64,000 nt of DNA. It comes from Wuchereria bancrofti. Its lineage: Eukaryota > Nematoda > Chromadorea > Rhabditida > Onchocercidae. A program made the translations under genes and the position numbers. Positions 25,661-51,115 of the stretch are shown one piece after another (within the stretch, counting starts at the first letter, position 1; each line of letters begins with the position of its first letter). The stretch covers positions 2,588,399 through 2,652,398 of the forward strand of contig SSBO01000001.1 in NCBI GenBank assembly GCA_005281725.1, in the 5' to 3' direction. The notes beneath the pieces are model-generated. The model searched no databases and was not told the DNA's origin. It worked only from the letters and a program-made list of their open reading frames with translations.

Positions 25661-27410
25661 AAAATTGGCAACAAAATAAAATCTGCCATGCATACAACCA
25701 TTTTAATTAAAATCAGCGACGATTTAAATCAGTTTTTGGATATTACAAGCTTCGATTAGATTCGTCCCAACATTCATTCATTCCATTGCTTATAAAAATG
25801 ATGACGCAGTAGCGGCAATTACTGCGCTGGAGCGAAAATACGACAACTTAACAAACATTTATTGAACTGTGATGTAATTTAAAATTATGTACATTTCTTA
25901 AAAGATTAACAACAATAATTATTACTATTAATAGTAATAATAATAATAATAATGGTAATAATTAACAATAATAATAATAACAAATAGTAATAATTTTTTT
26001 GAAGTTTTTTTTTTTCTAAAAGCAACGTTCAAACACATTTAATCCTTATTTTTATTAAAGTATCATCAGCGATAATAACAGTAACAGTAATAAAAACAAT
26101 AACAGTAAAAATGATTTTCGACTCTTAAATTTCTTCACTACCGCTTGTTTTGCCATGACTTGTATCTGAAAACTTTTCGTTTATGTGAAACTGAGAATAT
26201 TTTTTGAATTAGTCGGAAACTTTGTTTATTCAATACAGAAGTAAAAGATGCTAAAAGAAGGTATCTTTTAGCTTTACCTTTTATCTTTTCTATGTTCAAC
26301 TACCGTTTCGATCAGCGTTTCAATTGAGGAATGTCTTGACAAGCAGTGCACATAATTTTTTGAAAAAAGTAATGGAATCTGTTACATCTTCTTGCCATTT
26401 GCTCGCTGAATTCTTTTTTTGAGTGGAGTCAGGTGAAATTCTTATTAACGACAATTTGTTGAAGGGATTTAATGTCAACTCGTTGATTCAACACAACAAA
26501 AATTAGTAATTGTCAAATGAAACTAACTGAGATTTCTTCAAACTTTTCACGAATAACTGAAATTAAGCACAAAAAGAAATGTTACGTTAGTAGAAAAACA
26601 ACTCCCAAATTAGTGTAACTGATATTGTTTGTATATTATACAACAAAACCGCCGTACAAAGAGTGCCATAAGCATTCCGAAAATGTGAATTTGTGACTGT
26701 GATATGAAAAAAAAAAGGAAATGTATTGAAATGATTTAAATTCATTTAATATGATTTAATCTTCTCACTCGATTCATTTCATTTCAATTAGACCTTACAA
26801 AATCAAATTAACTTGACTGCTAAACTTACTAAAACATTTTTTAATTATTTAAATTCATTGCTTATGAAAAAAATATATATATAACAGTAACACAACATAT
26901 TTAATTTTTTTTATGCACTGAAAATATTAACAGCATAATGAAAACTTATCATACAAAATTAAATTATAGCCCTGTGATTTTTTAAATATTCGGACAATCG
27001 AGATCATTTAAATTGTGACAAAACAAGTTTTTTAGGATGAAAACTATCATTAATTTTACTCGATCTTAATTTAGAATTTTTCCAAGATTTTCACAATTTC
27101 ATAATTCTAATTTGCAATTTCATTAAAATGATTTCAAGTTTCATTGGAAAAATTTTATCCAAAATTATTCATTTCCCACATTTTTTAGTAATATTTCAAT
27201 GATAACGATAGTTCGACTTTTTTAATTAACGCAAACAATATTACTAAATCAAAAAGACTGCTGCAATCTCAAGATCTGCTGCAATCTCGCAATTATGAAA
27301 TTATTACAATGCATTTCTATACATTTTCATTTTATTCGATTTTTAATTTTTGTTTTTAAAATTACACACATTATAATTCCTTTACGATTTTTTCATTATT
27401 CCTTGCTTTT
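25661..27410. other. Intergenic, AT-rich
   Basis: Between the Pao fossil and the 3' end of the kinase gene. It has an imperfect (TAA)n patch at about 25917-25990 and many A/T runs. A likely kinase poly(A) signal (AATAAA on -) is at 27331-27336. No gene was recognised. Confidence 0.55.
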
Positions 27411-34733
<7,323 letters not shown>

Positions 34734-37175
34734 TTACCTTTAATTTATAAATTTAACGTATTGTATTTTGAATTACTGTTAGCCCAACTACCGTACTTTT
34801 CGATAAAGTTATAATAAATGAGATTAAGGTTACGAAACATGACTCTGAAGTTACGATACATCAGACTGAAGCTATGAGTGAGTTATGATACATGATATTT
34901 GTAGTATACTATATGTGTTGTATTTTCGACTGTGTTTTATATTGTATTACTTATTTAAAATTAAATTGGGATGTGTGTCGTTAACTATCATTTGAAATAT
35001 TCCACAACTATTATTTATTAAAAAAAAAAAAAATTTCCAAGAAAACATCTAAGCAATTTGCTAATAATTCCATCAAGTAACTACCGTTTGCTAACAAAAT
35101 AAGTTAAAAATTTATTTGATTAAAAAATAAACCTTTTATAATCCAATAAAAATTGCTAATAAATATGCAAAACTATTCCACGGTAGACAATAATTTTCGA
35201 GAAAGATCCCATAATACTATAATGCTTTAAGTTAAGACTAACTTAAATTCAACAAACAATATCCTTAAATTTTTGTGTTATAAAAATTTGTAATACTTCA
35301 AAGCAAACCAAAGGAACAAATTAATAAAAAAATTAGAAAAATGGAAGAGTTTGAAAAAATCCGAAATGATTTGAAATGGAGGGCAAAAGAAAAAAAGAAA
35401 ACAAGAGGAGGGAGAAAAATGTTATTTATCAGAACATATTGGAAATAAAATCTAATTTAACCTTTCCACATAAAAGTAAATCCAATTTCTTGAAGTTTCT
35501 TTTCAAATTTCTGAACCAAACTCACTTATTTCCTGTTAATTAGATTAGAGTATGGAATATGAATGCAAAATAATAGTTAAGCACCATATTTCAGCTGAAA
35601 ATATTTTATTACAAACAATTGCAAACATTTGATGAGGAAAACAACGCCGTTGCAAATCATTATTCTTTTTTCTTCATATTTTTTTCATTTTTATTGATGA
35701 AGAAACAAGAGGAAATCATTAAATAATTAAACAATTAAAGCGACATGTCATATATGGAATTTTTTGAATTCTGGTAAAGAATTTTTTTTCATATTTTTTC
35801 AGACATACGAATTAAAACTAATGAAATTTTATTCACTTTCTTCTGTTAATTTTACAGGGCATAAGTATTTACAGATGATTACAGATGAACCGAAATAATA
35901 CAAAATGATAAAAGCAATAGTAATAATAGTATTAGAAACATAAAATTATCAGTTCAAAACATGTGATGATATACGAAAAAGAATCGTAGCATCAAACGGA
36001 AATTCTCCCGTATATCAAATACTGTCTCCAATAAATAAAAATGAAAAAAAAAAAAAACATGAGAATACGAAATGACTGAACAGGAAAATTCTAGGCAATC
36101 GCGGCTTAAATTTAGCACTAGCAATATTCAAAGAAAAGTACCGAATTTCCGCAATTATTCATTTTGCAACAGTGTCGACAAAAAAAAAAAGAAAATTTCT
36201 TAAAAGTAATTGGAGATTAACAAGTTAAGTTGCAAAAGATTGGTTTGAGAGTAAAAAAGCTATTTGAAAATGTTTCGTCTTCAGTGACTCTGTTTACTGC
36301 AAAGATGAATGAAAAATGTTAAAGTGCGTTTGAGGAATGAACGAATGGTTTTTTTTTCTTTATTATTATCTCCGCACTCCAAAAACAAAAAACAAACAGT
36401 GGGACACATAAATACAATGTAAACTTGCAAAAGGAACAAGAAAAGTTCATAAGTTACTTTTACGGGACAAATTGAAAAATTTTTTTTGTTTGCTTAGGAA
36501 ATGTGACACATCGAAAAACAAAATATGAAGAACTGAAAATTAAAAGTAACTTATTATATAGTATTTATTATTCATAGAGAGAAAATTCATGCTTGACAAA
36601 TTAGCGAAGTAGAAAACACATTAAGGAAAAGGGTCCAAAAATACCGCAATACATAGAATTTTTGAATTTAAACCCATTTGATGGGCATGTCCTACTCATC
36701 TAAAGCAAACGTCCTCACTAATCTATATATTGAAATGCTCTTTTGAGATGAATGAAGAAGGAATGATGCCTTCGATAATCAATTCAACACAGCAACACAA
36801 AAACTTTCAATAAAATATTGATTCGGCATAATTCTTACCAATTTACATATTTAACATATTTTTGAGACTAAAAAAAAGATGCCTTTAACAGTGTAACAGC
36901 ACTGTTAAATAAAGCTTAGTTAAGTGTACTTACTGATAATTAGTTGAGAATAATCGTTATAGCGAAATAAAGCAATAAATTTCTTTTCAATTCTCATTCT
37001 GGTAATACATTTATTGTTGAGTTTTTCGTAAAATAGTGAAATCTTCTAACTTCTAAGTAAATTAAAGTTTGGAATTTTTCGAACTGTAAAAGAATGAAAA
37101 TGGACGATATAAAACATAGGCATTATCTGTTCTGCAGAATAAGAACTTTTCAACTTACTTACAATGTCACTCATA
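34734..37175. other. Intergenic between ACSL and kinase genes
   Basis: About 2.4 kb of AT-rich DNA with several A-runs. A probable ACSL poly(A) signal (AATAAA on -) is at 37010-37015. No gene was recognised. Confidence 0.55.
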
Positions 37176-43273
<6,098 letters not shown>

Positions 43274-44306
43274 CTATTCTTGCATAAACAAAACAAAATA
43301 CACCTTTAAAAAAGCTCGTAAAAGGAGATTTTCACACTTTTCACATGCAATAAAAACGTAAGTAAGCCAATTCTCGATGAAACCATGATAAGAAAGAAGT
43401 TATTTTGATGACACTAGATATCAACAACATTAACACGTCCGCACGTGAAACATGTTCATAAAAACAACCAATCCAGTAGGGTTCTCTTCAAATGTCTCAA
43501 AATCAAACACAAGAATTTGTAAAATGCACAACTGATTTTCGGTTTCAAACCACTCGCACTAATGTTCCCAAAAATGACCAATTCAATTCTTATGTTTGAT
43601 TTTTGAGACATTTAAAAGTACAGCTACCACCCAAAAAAAAAGAAAAAAACAAATCAATTAAACTTTTCTTGTTCTTTACTTATACTAATTTAATTGTTTA
43701 GCAGAGAAAACCAAATCTTTCTTACTATATATTCTTCTTACATCTCTTACTTATATTCTTGGTAATCAATTAATTAATTCAACAATTAAATTCACAAAAC
43801 AAGCACTCTAATTACTTTATCCACTTCTTTAAACGGTCGTAATTCTTAGTTATATGTAAAACAAGAAGAAATAATGGATGATAAACTAAACTATATAACA
43901 TTACTCTTATTGCTCTTATTTTACTCTTATTGTTAAGACAATTTATGCAGTAATATTTACAACGAAGAAATCAAAATGTTATTTGGTAGCGAAATTAGAA
44001 AGAACGTTTGCAATTTATACAAAGAAAATGAAAAAGAAAAAAAGAAAACCAGCAATTAACAGATAAGAGAACGAGAACATTCAATGAATTTAATAAATAT
44101 CTTTCGTTGTTCAAAAATTATGCCTAAAATGTTTATAAGAAATACATTAGATGCTGGTGATGATGATGATGATGATAGTAAATGAGAAATTGGAAAAGGA
44201 ATTTTTAGGAAAAGAAAAAATTCGATGAAAGAGTTAGGATAGAAATGTTGGAGAAATAGGAAGAGAAGATGAGAGAAACGAGAATAAGCACATTTAGCGC
44301 GCTAAC

Positions 44307-44429
44307 TCTACTACTACTGCTACTACTGCCGCTGCTACTATTATTCACTAACATTTCACGCAACATCAATGTGTCTATGACTCTTCTCTTCCCTCCTCCC
44401 TCTCCCTCATTCCCATAATCACTACTCAC
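44307..44429 (-). CDS. Possible alternative first coding exon of ACSL
   Basis: Reading from ATG44429: MSSDYGNEGEGGGKRR, then a low-complexity Ser run, ending at AGA|GTTAGC. It is 123 nt, phase 0, so it would splice in frame to the ACSL exon at 42195 just as the annotated first exon does. Evidence is only frame and donor; the Ser repeats could equally be chance. Confidence 0.3.
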
Positions 44430-44709
44430 ATCTCAGACATATATATTAATAGATTAATCTTTTGCATAGCTTAATCAAATCACAGTAATCTTTCATTTTT
44501 ATCACTCCCTCTTTTCCTTCCTTTTGCTTACCTTTCTTATCAAAACATATTTTTCGAGAAAAAATGAAGTATGAAAGAAAAGAAAAAAAAAGATGAAAAA
44601 GTTACGATTATTTAATCGATAACAAACAAAATAGTTTCTTTCTCTCAATTCTTTCGATCTTTTCTTTTTTTTTACCGCCAGTTTTAAAATAAAAAATATT
44701 ACAATTTCA

Positions 44710-44751
44710 CTAAGTATAATAACTCATATTATTATGAGTTATTATACTTAG
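44710..44751. repeat. Perfect 19-bp inverted repeat (hairpin)
   Basis: Left arm ctaagtataataactcata (44710-44728), 4-nt loop ttat, exact reverse complement 44733-44751. Immediately followed by a short tandem duplication of tataaatcatcaaagaat (44753-44789). Almost pure AT, so it could be a cruciform, a small transposon footprint or a replication-slippage product. Confidence 0.9.
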
Positions 44752-47700
44752 TATAAATCATCAAAGAATGTATAAATCATCAAAGAATTAGTTTATCAAA
44801 GACAATTAATGAACTGAATATTATCAAAGAGAGTTAACTTACTAAATTAAACTGATGCAACTATTATAAAATAGAATTCTTCTAAATGAAAATATTCGAG
44901 AGCAGTAGACATTATTGATAAATTTTGAAGAATTTATGAATAATAAAATACCTTTTTTCTTATTCTAATTTCTTCGGTTGAATGGTTCAAATGCAAAAAT
45001 GAGTGACAATAAAATAAACCATATCATGGTCAATGTCACTCATCCCTTTTCGTCGCGAAGACAAGTATAACTCACTCACGCCTTCTGCTATGAAGTCAAC
45101 TGTTGATATTGATCGTAGTTACCGTGCATGAAGCACAACAATTTCACCTTTACAGCCGTTCAAGCAACAATAAGGATAACGATGATGATAACGCTAATAA
45201 TGATCGATATCATCATAATAGGCTTATTCTTTTGTAAACATTTTTGACCTTTTTGAAGAACTAAAATCAAATAATATGAAAGAGAAGTAAGTGTAAAGAT
45301 AATTTTTTTTAGACACAAATATTCCAATGCATTAGGTTGTTGTTATTTCAATCGCTGAAAATTATTTTCCTTAAACAAACAAAAAGGAAGAACTTCAGTT
45401 ATGCCTTTTTTTAAATTATCTGTTCAGTTTCTGATTTAAATTGTGAAAGAATGAGGAAGGAAAAATGGAAGAAGAGTAGTTAGAACAAATGGACCCTGAA
45501 CATTGGACATTGCTCAGATCGGTTAGCAGTGTTACCCAAATGATCAGTGGTATAGTGAAATCTTTGCACCAACCCATTTGAATTCTTTACAAATTTGTTT
45601 TATTCCCACTGGATTGTTGAGTGATAAAGAACATTAATCAGTATCACTTCATTTGCTGCTGAATAAGGAAAAATCTATGAGGATTGATAAGATTAATAAT
45701 GGAACAGAATAATGCAAATGAGCTTTTAATTTTAGAAAATTCAATTTCAATGTTTAGTGGAAAATCTAATTTTAGTGCAAAATATTTCTGATTACAAGTT
45801 CTAGTTCTAGTCAGAAAAAAAGCTTCATAAATTTTGAATATAATCTGGGCAATTCATATATATATAGAATGCAATTTATTAGAATTAATTAAATTGTACT
45901 TCGACGTTATATGTCAACTCTGATATCAACGTTATGTGCCAACATCAACTGAACCCTGAAATAACGATAAGATGACCATACCAAGTGAATGCATCACATA
46001 GAGGTTGAAACATTAATATGTATAATAGAAAGAATACGAACAAAGGTTATAACCTCTTTGGAGTATTTTATAATCTAAATTTCAAAATAAATTTCAATGA
46101 GATCCAAAATTCGAATTTGCTAGTAAAGATTTGTTCAAGCAATAAATGTAATGTGTATCTATATCTACATCTTTCCAGCTGTGCTATATTTGCTTTCCAA
46201 ATCAACTGGTAGATTTACGTAGTCTTGCGGAGAAGAGTGAGAATAATTGAAAATATTTATGAAAGTAAAAATATATCCTACACTTTAGTCCTTCCTACCT
46301 TTTTAAATTAGAAAATGTCTAAATTAATTTTGAAAAGAAAAAAGGGAATTCTTTACAAGACCCAACTTAACCGTGTTATGCCGAAATGTAACGAGTAAGC
46401 GATAATCGAAATCGAAATATAAAATTGTTTCAGGAAATTCCGAAATTTTTTCTTTTATTACTGGATCTTTGTATGAAAACTTAATTATACTACCTACCTC
46501 GGAACTACAATTTAAAGGACATTTTAGTGTTGCAATAAAATGAACTTCTATAATACGCACAAAGTCCGATCATTTTTAACATTTATATCTTCCAATTATG
46601 AGAACGATTCTCCATTCAATGAATCAAAAATTTAGTACCATAGTCATTATTTATAGCTTAAAATCTTACAAAATAATAAAATTCGTTTAGAAATCAGTCG
46701 TAAAGATGAAAAAGAAACAGCAACAAGAATGAAAACGGAAAGAAGAAAAGAAATGAAGACAAAAGAATGAATGAATTTCTTTTTTCCCAACAGTACGTAA
46801 CAAATTTTGGACATTTAAACCTTGAAACTGTTCCGAGACTATTCAAATCCAGATAGTCATAATTGCAAAAAGCGTCTAAATTCTTGACTCTCGCGTTCCC
46901 TGTGGTAATTCACATTTTCCTTCCTGAATAATTGAAACATTGAAATACAGCCCAATGCCCTTCTCAAGGACCCACAAAGTAATAATTCTTATTGAACTGC
47001 TTCTCGGTTAATTTATCCTTCCTATAGTGAAGAGAAGAGTTCATTGGTCAGATGACTGACTCTCTTCTGCTCATCAATATCACCGGTAATGATCGATCTA
47101 AAAGAATTCTATTTTCTTTTGCTTAAGCCATTGCACAATATTCCTGCAACAAATATATATAAATTGTATCAACAATTAAATACAACCAATTTACTACCAA
47201 CATTTGCATTCACGGAAAACGATTACATTAGCAAGTTATGCACAATTAGTTGAATTCTGCGAACGTTTCACTTAAAATTTCTAAAAGTTAGCAAGAAAGC
47301 ATCACTTCAAAACTTGCATATATGGTTTATTTTTACTTATTTTACCACATTATTTGCGCTAGTTCTTTACTTCACTGCTAACAAATAACAGAATCCAGAG
47401 AATGAGCAAGCCAGGAATACTAATTAGCTAAATGCAACATTTAACACTTCCCTTATCAATTCCGCTTTCTTACTGTAATAAAAAAGAAATTCAGAAACGA
47501 AAATATTTTATCACTATCTACTTTCTGATCCAGAAAACTTGCAACCCCTTCCTTCCACAATTCAAAAAAAGGAATTCATCATTCCTATTCACTCTCTATA
47601 TTTTTTGGATAATCGGAATACTGGACGGTAGGCAATACTAAAAAATGAAATGAAAACAAAGTAATCAAACTCAGAAACCTATCGTCAAATCCGTAATTTC

Positions 47701-47940
47701 ATTCTTACAATAACTCATACCTGAGCTATACAACCCGCCCTCTTTTCCGTTTGTTCTCCGACTTTCTAGTGGATAAACGTATACTCTCTAGCAATTCCAT
47801 TTCTCTCTCGTCTCTCATTTCTCCTAATATTTTCCAATATTTCAGTCAAAAATTTTTATGTTGTAGCTCACTTTCACTTGCTTTCTGGTAGATGGGATGA
47901 ATCGAGAGCTATGACCATAATAGTTTTAATTTTTTATCAA

Positions 47941-48045
47941 ATCCGGATTAACTGAAGAGAAAGGGTAAGAAACAGTTCCGGATTAGATGAAGGGGAAGAG
48001 TGAGGAACAATTCCGGATTAGATGAAGGAAAAGGGTGAGATTCTG
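47941..48045. repeat. Three tandem 35-bp repeats upstream of MED7
   Basis: Units start at 47941, 47976 and 48011 and share the core tccggattaXXtgaag; copies 2 and 3 are nearly identical and copy 1 is diverged. The array ends 165 bp before the MED7 start codon, so it lies in the likely promoter or 5' region. Confidence 0.85.
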
Positions 48046-48210
48046 AATTGTTAATAATCGATATTGGTAGTCCATGTCAGTGCAATTATTCGTTGGTTCA
48101 GTTGGTACAGTATTTCAAGTTTGTGCGAATGGCTGTATAATAAATTATACTTTTAGCTAATAACCGAGTGAGAATTGAATGTACAGATTTGGTGAAGCGA
48201 ACAAGTGAAT

Positions 48211-50145
48211 ATGGCAGGTCATCCGGTTGGTGTAAGTCCATTTCCTCAACCACCGGAATATGCTCGTCAGTATACAGATGCTAATGTGGCGAAGAAGAAT
48301 GTATTGCCACCACCGCCTGTACCATCTGAATTTACGGTTTTTGGCGAAGAATATAATTTCGAAGAAGTTTCCGATTTTTGTGTTTATACATTTCACTTTT
48401 TTTCTCTTTTCCTGCAGACTTGAAATATGATTTTTGTTTTTCAAAGGAACATCCAATGTTGCTTTCTGCTTCCCATTAAAGAAGTCCTTATACTCATCGT
48501 TCCGTTTAGTTACTTTAAGTATTCTATGAACATTGAAAATGCTCCCCATTAAACCAGTTGCAATCTTTTGGTTTCTTTTTTTTCGAAAATTTTTGATATC
48601 CTGTTATAACAGAATTTTTTAAACGGACTGAGATTGGAAATCATTTTTTTTTTGGATTGGAAATCTTTTCGCTTGGAATCTGGCTTTTTTATATGTTACT
48701 GAAATTAATGTTGCAGGAAATGATCCGGTCGTTACAGTCGCAGAAAATGCAGCAATTGTTTTCGAGTAATGGTGACTGGAGAAGTGAGTTAAAGAAGTTG
48801 AACAGAAGTACAGTTGCTGCCTTCCTTGATCTTCTTGATATCCTAATACGGTAAGGTGTTGGACTGTGATTCGGATGTCTGACTGCACTATGATTTAATT
48901 TCTTTGATTCTTATTGCTCCAAGTGGCTAATCTTACCCCTAAATTTTTCATTCTGAATCAGACCAAAGATGGAGAAGCCAAGAAAAGCTGAAAAAATCAG
49001 CCGTCCTTTAGGACTTGGAATTATGATTCCGTGTCCTTGAGACATTAGCGATGCAATATTTTTTTGAACAAGGAAAGAAACAAGCATCCTGTGCAACGAT
49101 TGTTGCAATCAATTAATGAAGAGGACAAGAAAGAAAAAGAGCAAATCTGTTTTAACAAATAAGGATAAGAATTGAATAAAGCACAATTTGATGTGATAAA
49201 CGAAGTTTTTCACTTCAATTGCATCGTTTTTCTGCTCTGTGATTTTTCTCTCGAAGTGCCAACATAGAACAAATCACATTGCTTATGTATTATTATTATT
49301 GCTAGGTTGATTTTGTAGATTGTCTTTGGAGCACTGCCGTAAAAACGGCAGTTATCACGGAGAAGAAATTAATATAGGTTTGTGTTTGTTCTAACCTGAC
49401 TTATGGTAATGTTATTTTAAGGTGTCCAAATCATCCAGAGCGTCTGGAGAAAATCAATAACTTACGTCTTCTTTTCATCAATATGCATCATCTGATAAAT
49501 GAATATCGGCCGGTGCAGGCACGAGATGCGTTGCAGTCGATGATGAGATTATTAATTAAAACTATTGAGGTATATTTTCTCTATATTAGAATTTATTCTG
49601 AAAACTGGTTCCATAATTAATGTGTTGATAAAAGGGGTTTTAAGCATAATTTTTAGGAAGTTACAAGCCGCTTTCGCACTTACTTAGCGATGGGTCATGA
49701 GGCATTAAATCAGGTTATCGATGAGGTTCCTCCAGTACTTTCAGCTTCTCCGATGCTTAATGTTGAGGTATTGTTTTTTGATTTTTGATTTTGACAATTT
49801 CCTAATAATGATTCTTGTTATTAGATATCTGATTACAGTGAACGACCCACTTTTTGAAACCTCATGTTCAAAGTTTTTATCTTTCTTCGATTTGAAATTT
49901 TTCCTTGATTTTAAAATTTCTAGGATGTGAATGTTGGTGTGTCGGTAGAGCAGCAAGTTGGAGCAGTGGAAACTGGAATTAGTAAACGGAGAAGTAGCTA
50001 TGATGAAGCCCGGAAGACGGCAGTATCCAGACGAGAAGCTTGGAGAAGAGATGTTATGCTTTGTGAATTGTTAGACAATATGGGCGATGCAGATCTAGAA
50101 AGGAGGCTGTCGCCTTCCACAAGTAGAGTTCAAATGGAATATTAA
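48211..50145 (+). CDS. MED7: Mediator complex subunit 7 (MED7 / LET-49)
   Basis: Middle-module subunit of Mediator, bridging regulators and RNA polymerase II in the nucleus. Five exons in phase: 48211-48366, 48717-48850, 49422-49569, 49657-49767, 49924-50145; 256 aa (human 233). Conserved blocks are the N-terminal PPEYARQYTD and PPPPVPSEFTVFG, then STVAAFLDLLDILIRCPNH, HHLINEYRPVQARDAL and a Glu/Arg-rich C-terminal helix (RREAWRRDVMLCELLDNM), which pairs with MED21 in known structures. Poly(A) signal AATAAA at 50176. The first donor is GAA|GTTTCC, weak but required by phase and alignment. Confidence 0.95.
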
Positions 50146-51115
50146 TATATTCAAACTTTCATATATTTAATTTAAAATAAAGAACTGGTTTTAAAGGCTT
50201 TGCGGTTTACTGTCCATTTATTATGCATATTATTGGAACGATAAAACAGTAGGTATTAACGATGTTAGCAGAATGACTTATTTGCTGTACATTGTAAAAT
50301 ATTTATGCAACTTGTTTATCGTGCGAAACTTAGAATTGTATAAATTTTGTATAATATATGATAAAAGCAAGTGGAACGGTTTCATGAATTTAAATGGAGC
50401 GTAATTTTCAGTGTTTCATGTTTGTGGAGGATTGGTGACAAAACCATTCGAAATAATACAATGCTTATACTACTTAATTAGTGTTGAATTGAATATGTGG
50501 AAATGTTTGTTCCTGCCGTTGAAGCAAAGTTTTTCTTGTAACGATTTCTCAGACAAACATTAGATGTTTTTGTCGCAGAGTATGAGTTTGTGTTTGTGTG
50601 TGTGAGAGATGTAAGGGTGAACTGATTGGTGTATGTAATAGGGAAATTGTATGCCGATATGTACGTTAGTGAATGGTTCGAGAAATATTCGTTCTAAATA
50701 CTACAGATCGTAAGTTGAGTAAAGCAAAAAATATTTAGAAAGTAGAGATAATAATGTGTTTAAAAAATTATTCAAGAAACGCAGATACATGAATTTAATT
50801 ACTGTAATCAGGTTGTTTTACCACTTGCAGAATTTATTATAAAACTTTTGAACAAACTGAGTGTTGATCGGTTATATTATTAGGAAGGAATCTGGACATA
50901 TGAAGTTCTACGAAAAATGTATTGTTGCAGCATTTCCCTAGCAAATATCCTGGTAATGTTCTAAAAAAAAATTGCGATTTTCTAAACTTTTTTGAACTAT
51001 TTGTTAAAATTTGATACTGGTTAGAGATATGCATGACTGACATTTCGTTACCATTATGTGTGGCTCTATCGTCTTTATAGCTGTCAAGTCGAGAATTTTT
51101 TTTCTTATTTTTAAG
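50146..51115. other. Intergenic between MED7 and the zinc-finger gene
   Basis: MED7 3' UTR with AATAAA at 50176, then AT-rich DNA with a short (TG)n patch near 50589-50605. It ends at a TTTTTAAG acceptor directly before the next ATG. Confidence 0.6.

Larger units (their letters stand above)
43274..48210. other. Divergent intergenic region between ACSL (-) and MED7 (+)
   Basis: About 4.9 kb, presumably holding promoters for both genes. Identified elements are a possible alternative ACSL first exon (44307-44429), a long hairpin (44710-44751), a (GAT)n patch near 44156-44176 and a 35-bp triplicate just before MED7. Other open frames, such as 46324-46560 (-), have no splice or homology support. 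Confidence 0.55.

Noticed and set aside
45515..45590. tRNA-like wording (agtggtatagtg)
   Set aside because: No T-loop, acceptor stem or anticodon arm could be paired around it.
46324..46560. 78-codon minus-strand open frame between ACSL and MED7
   Set aside because: No splice context, family resemblance or nearby compatible exons.
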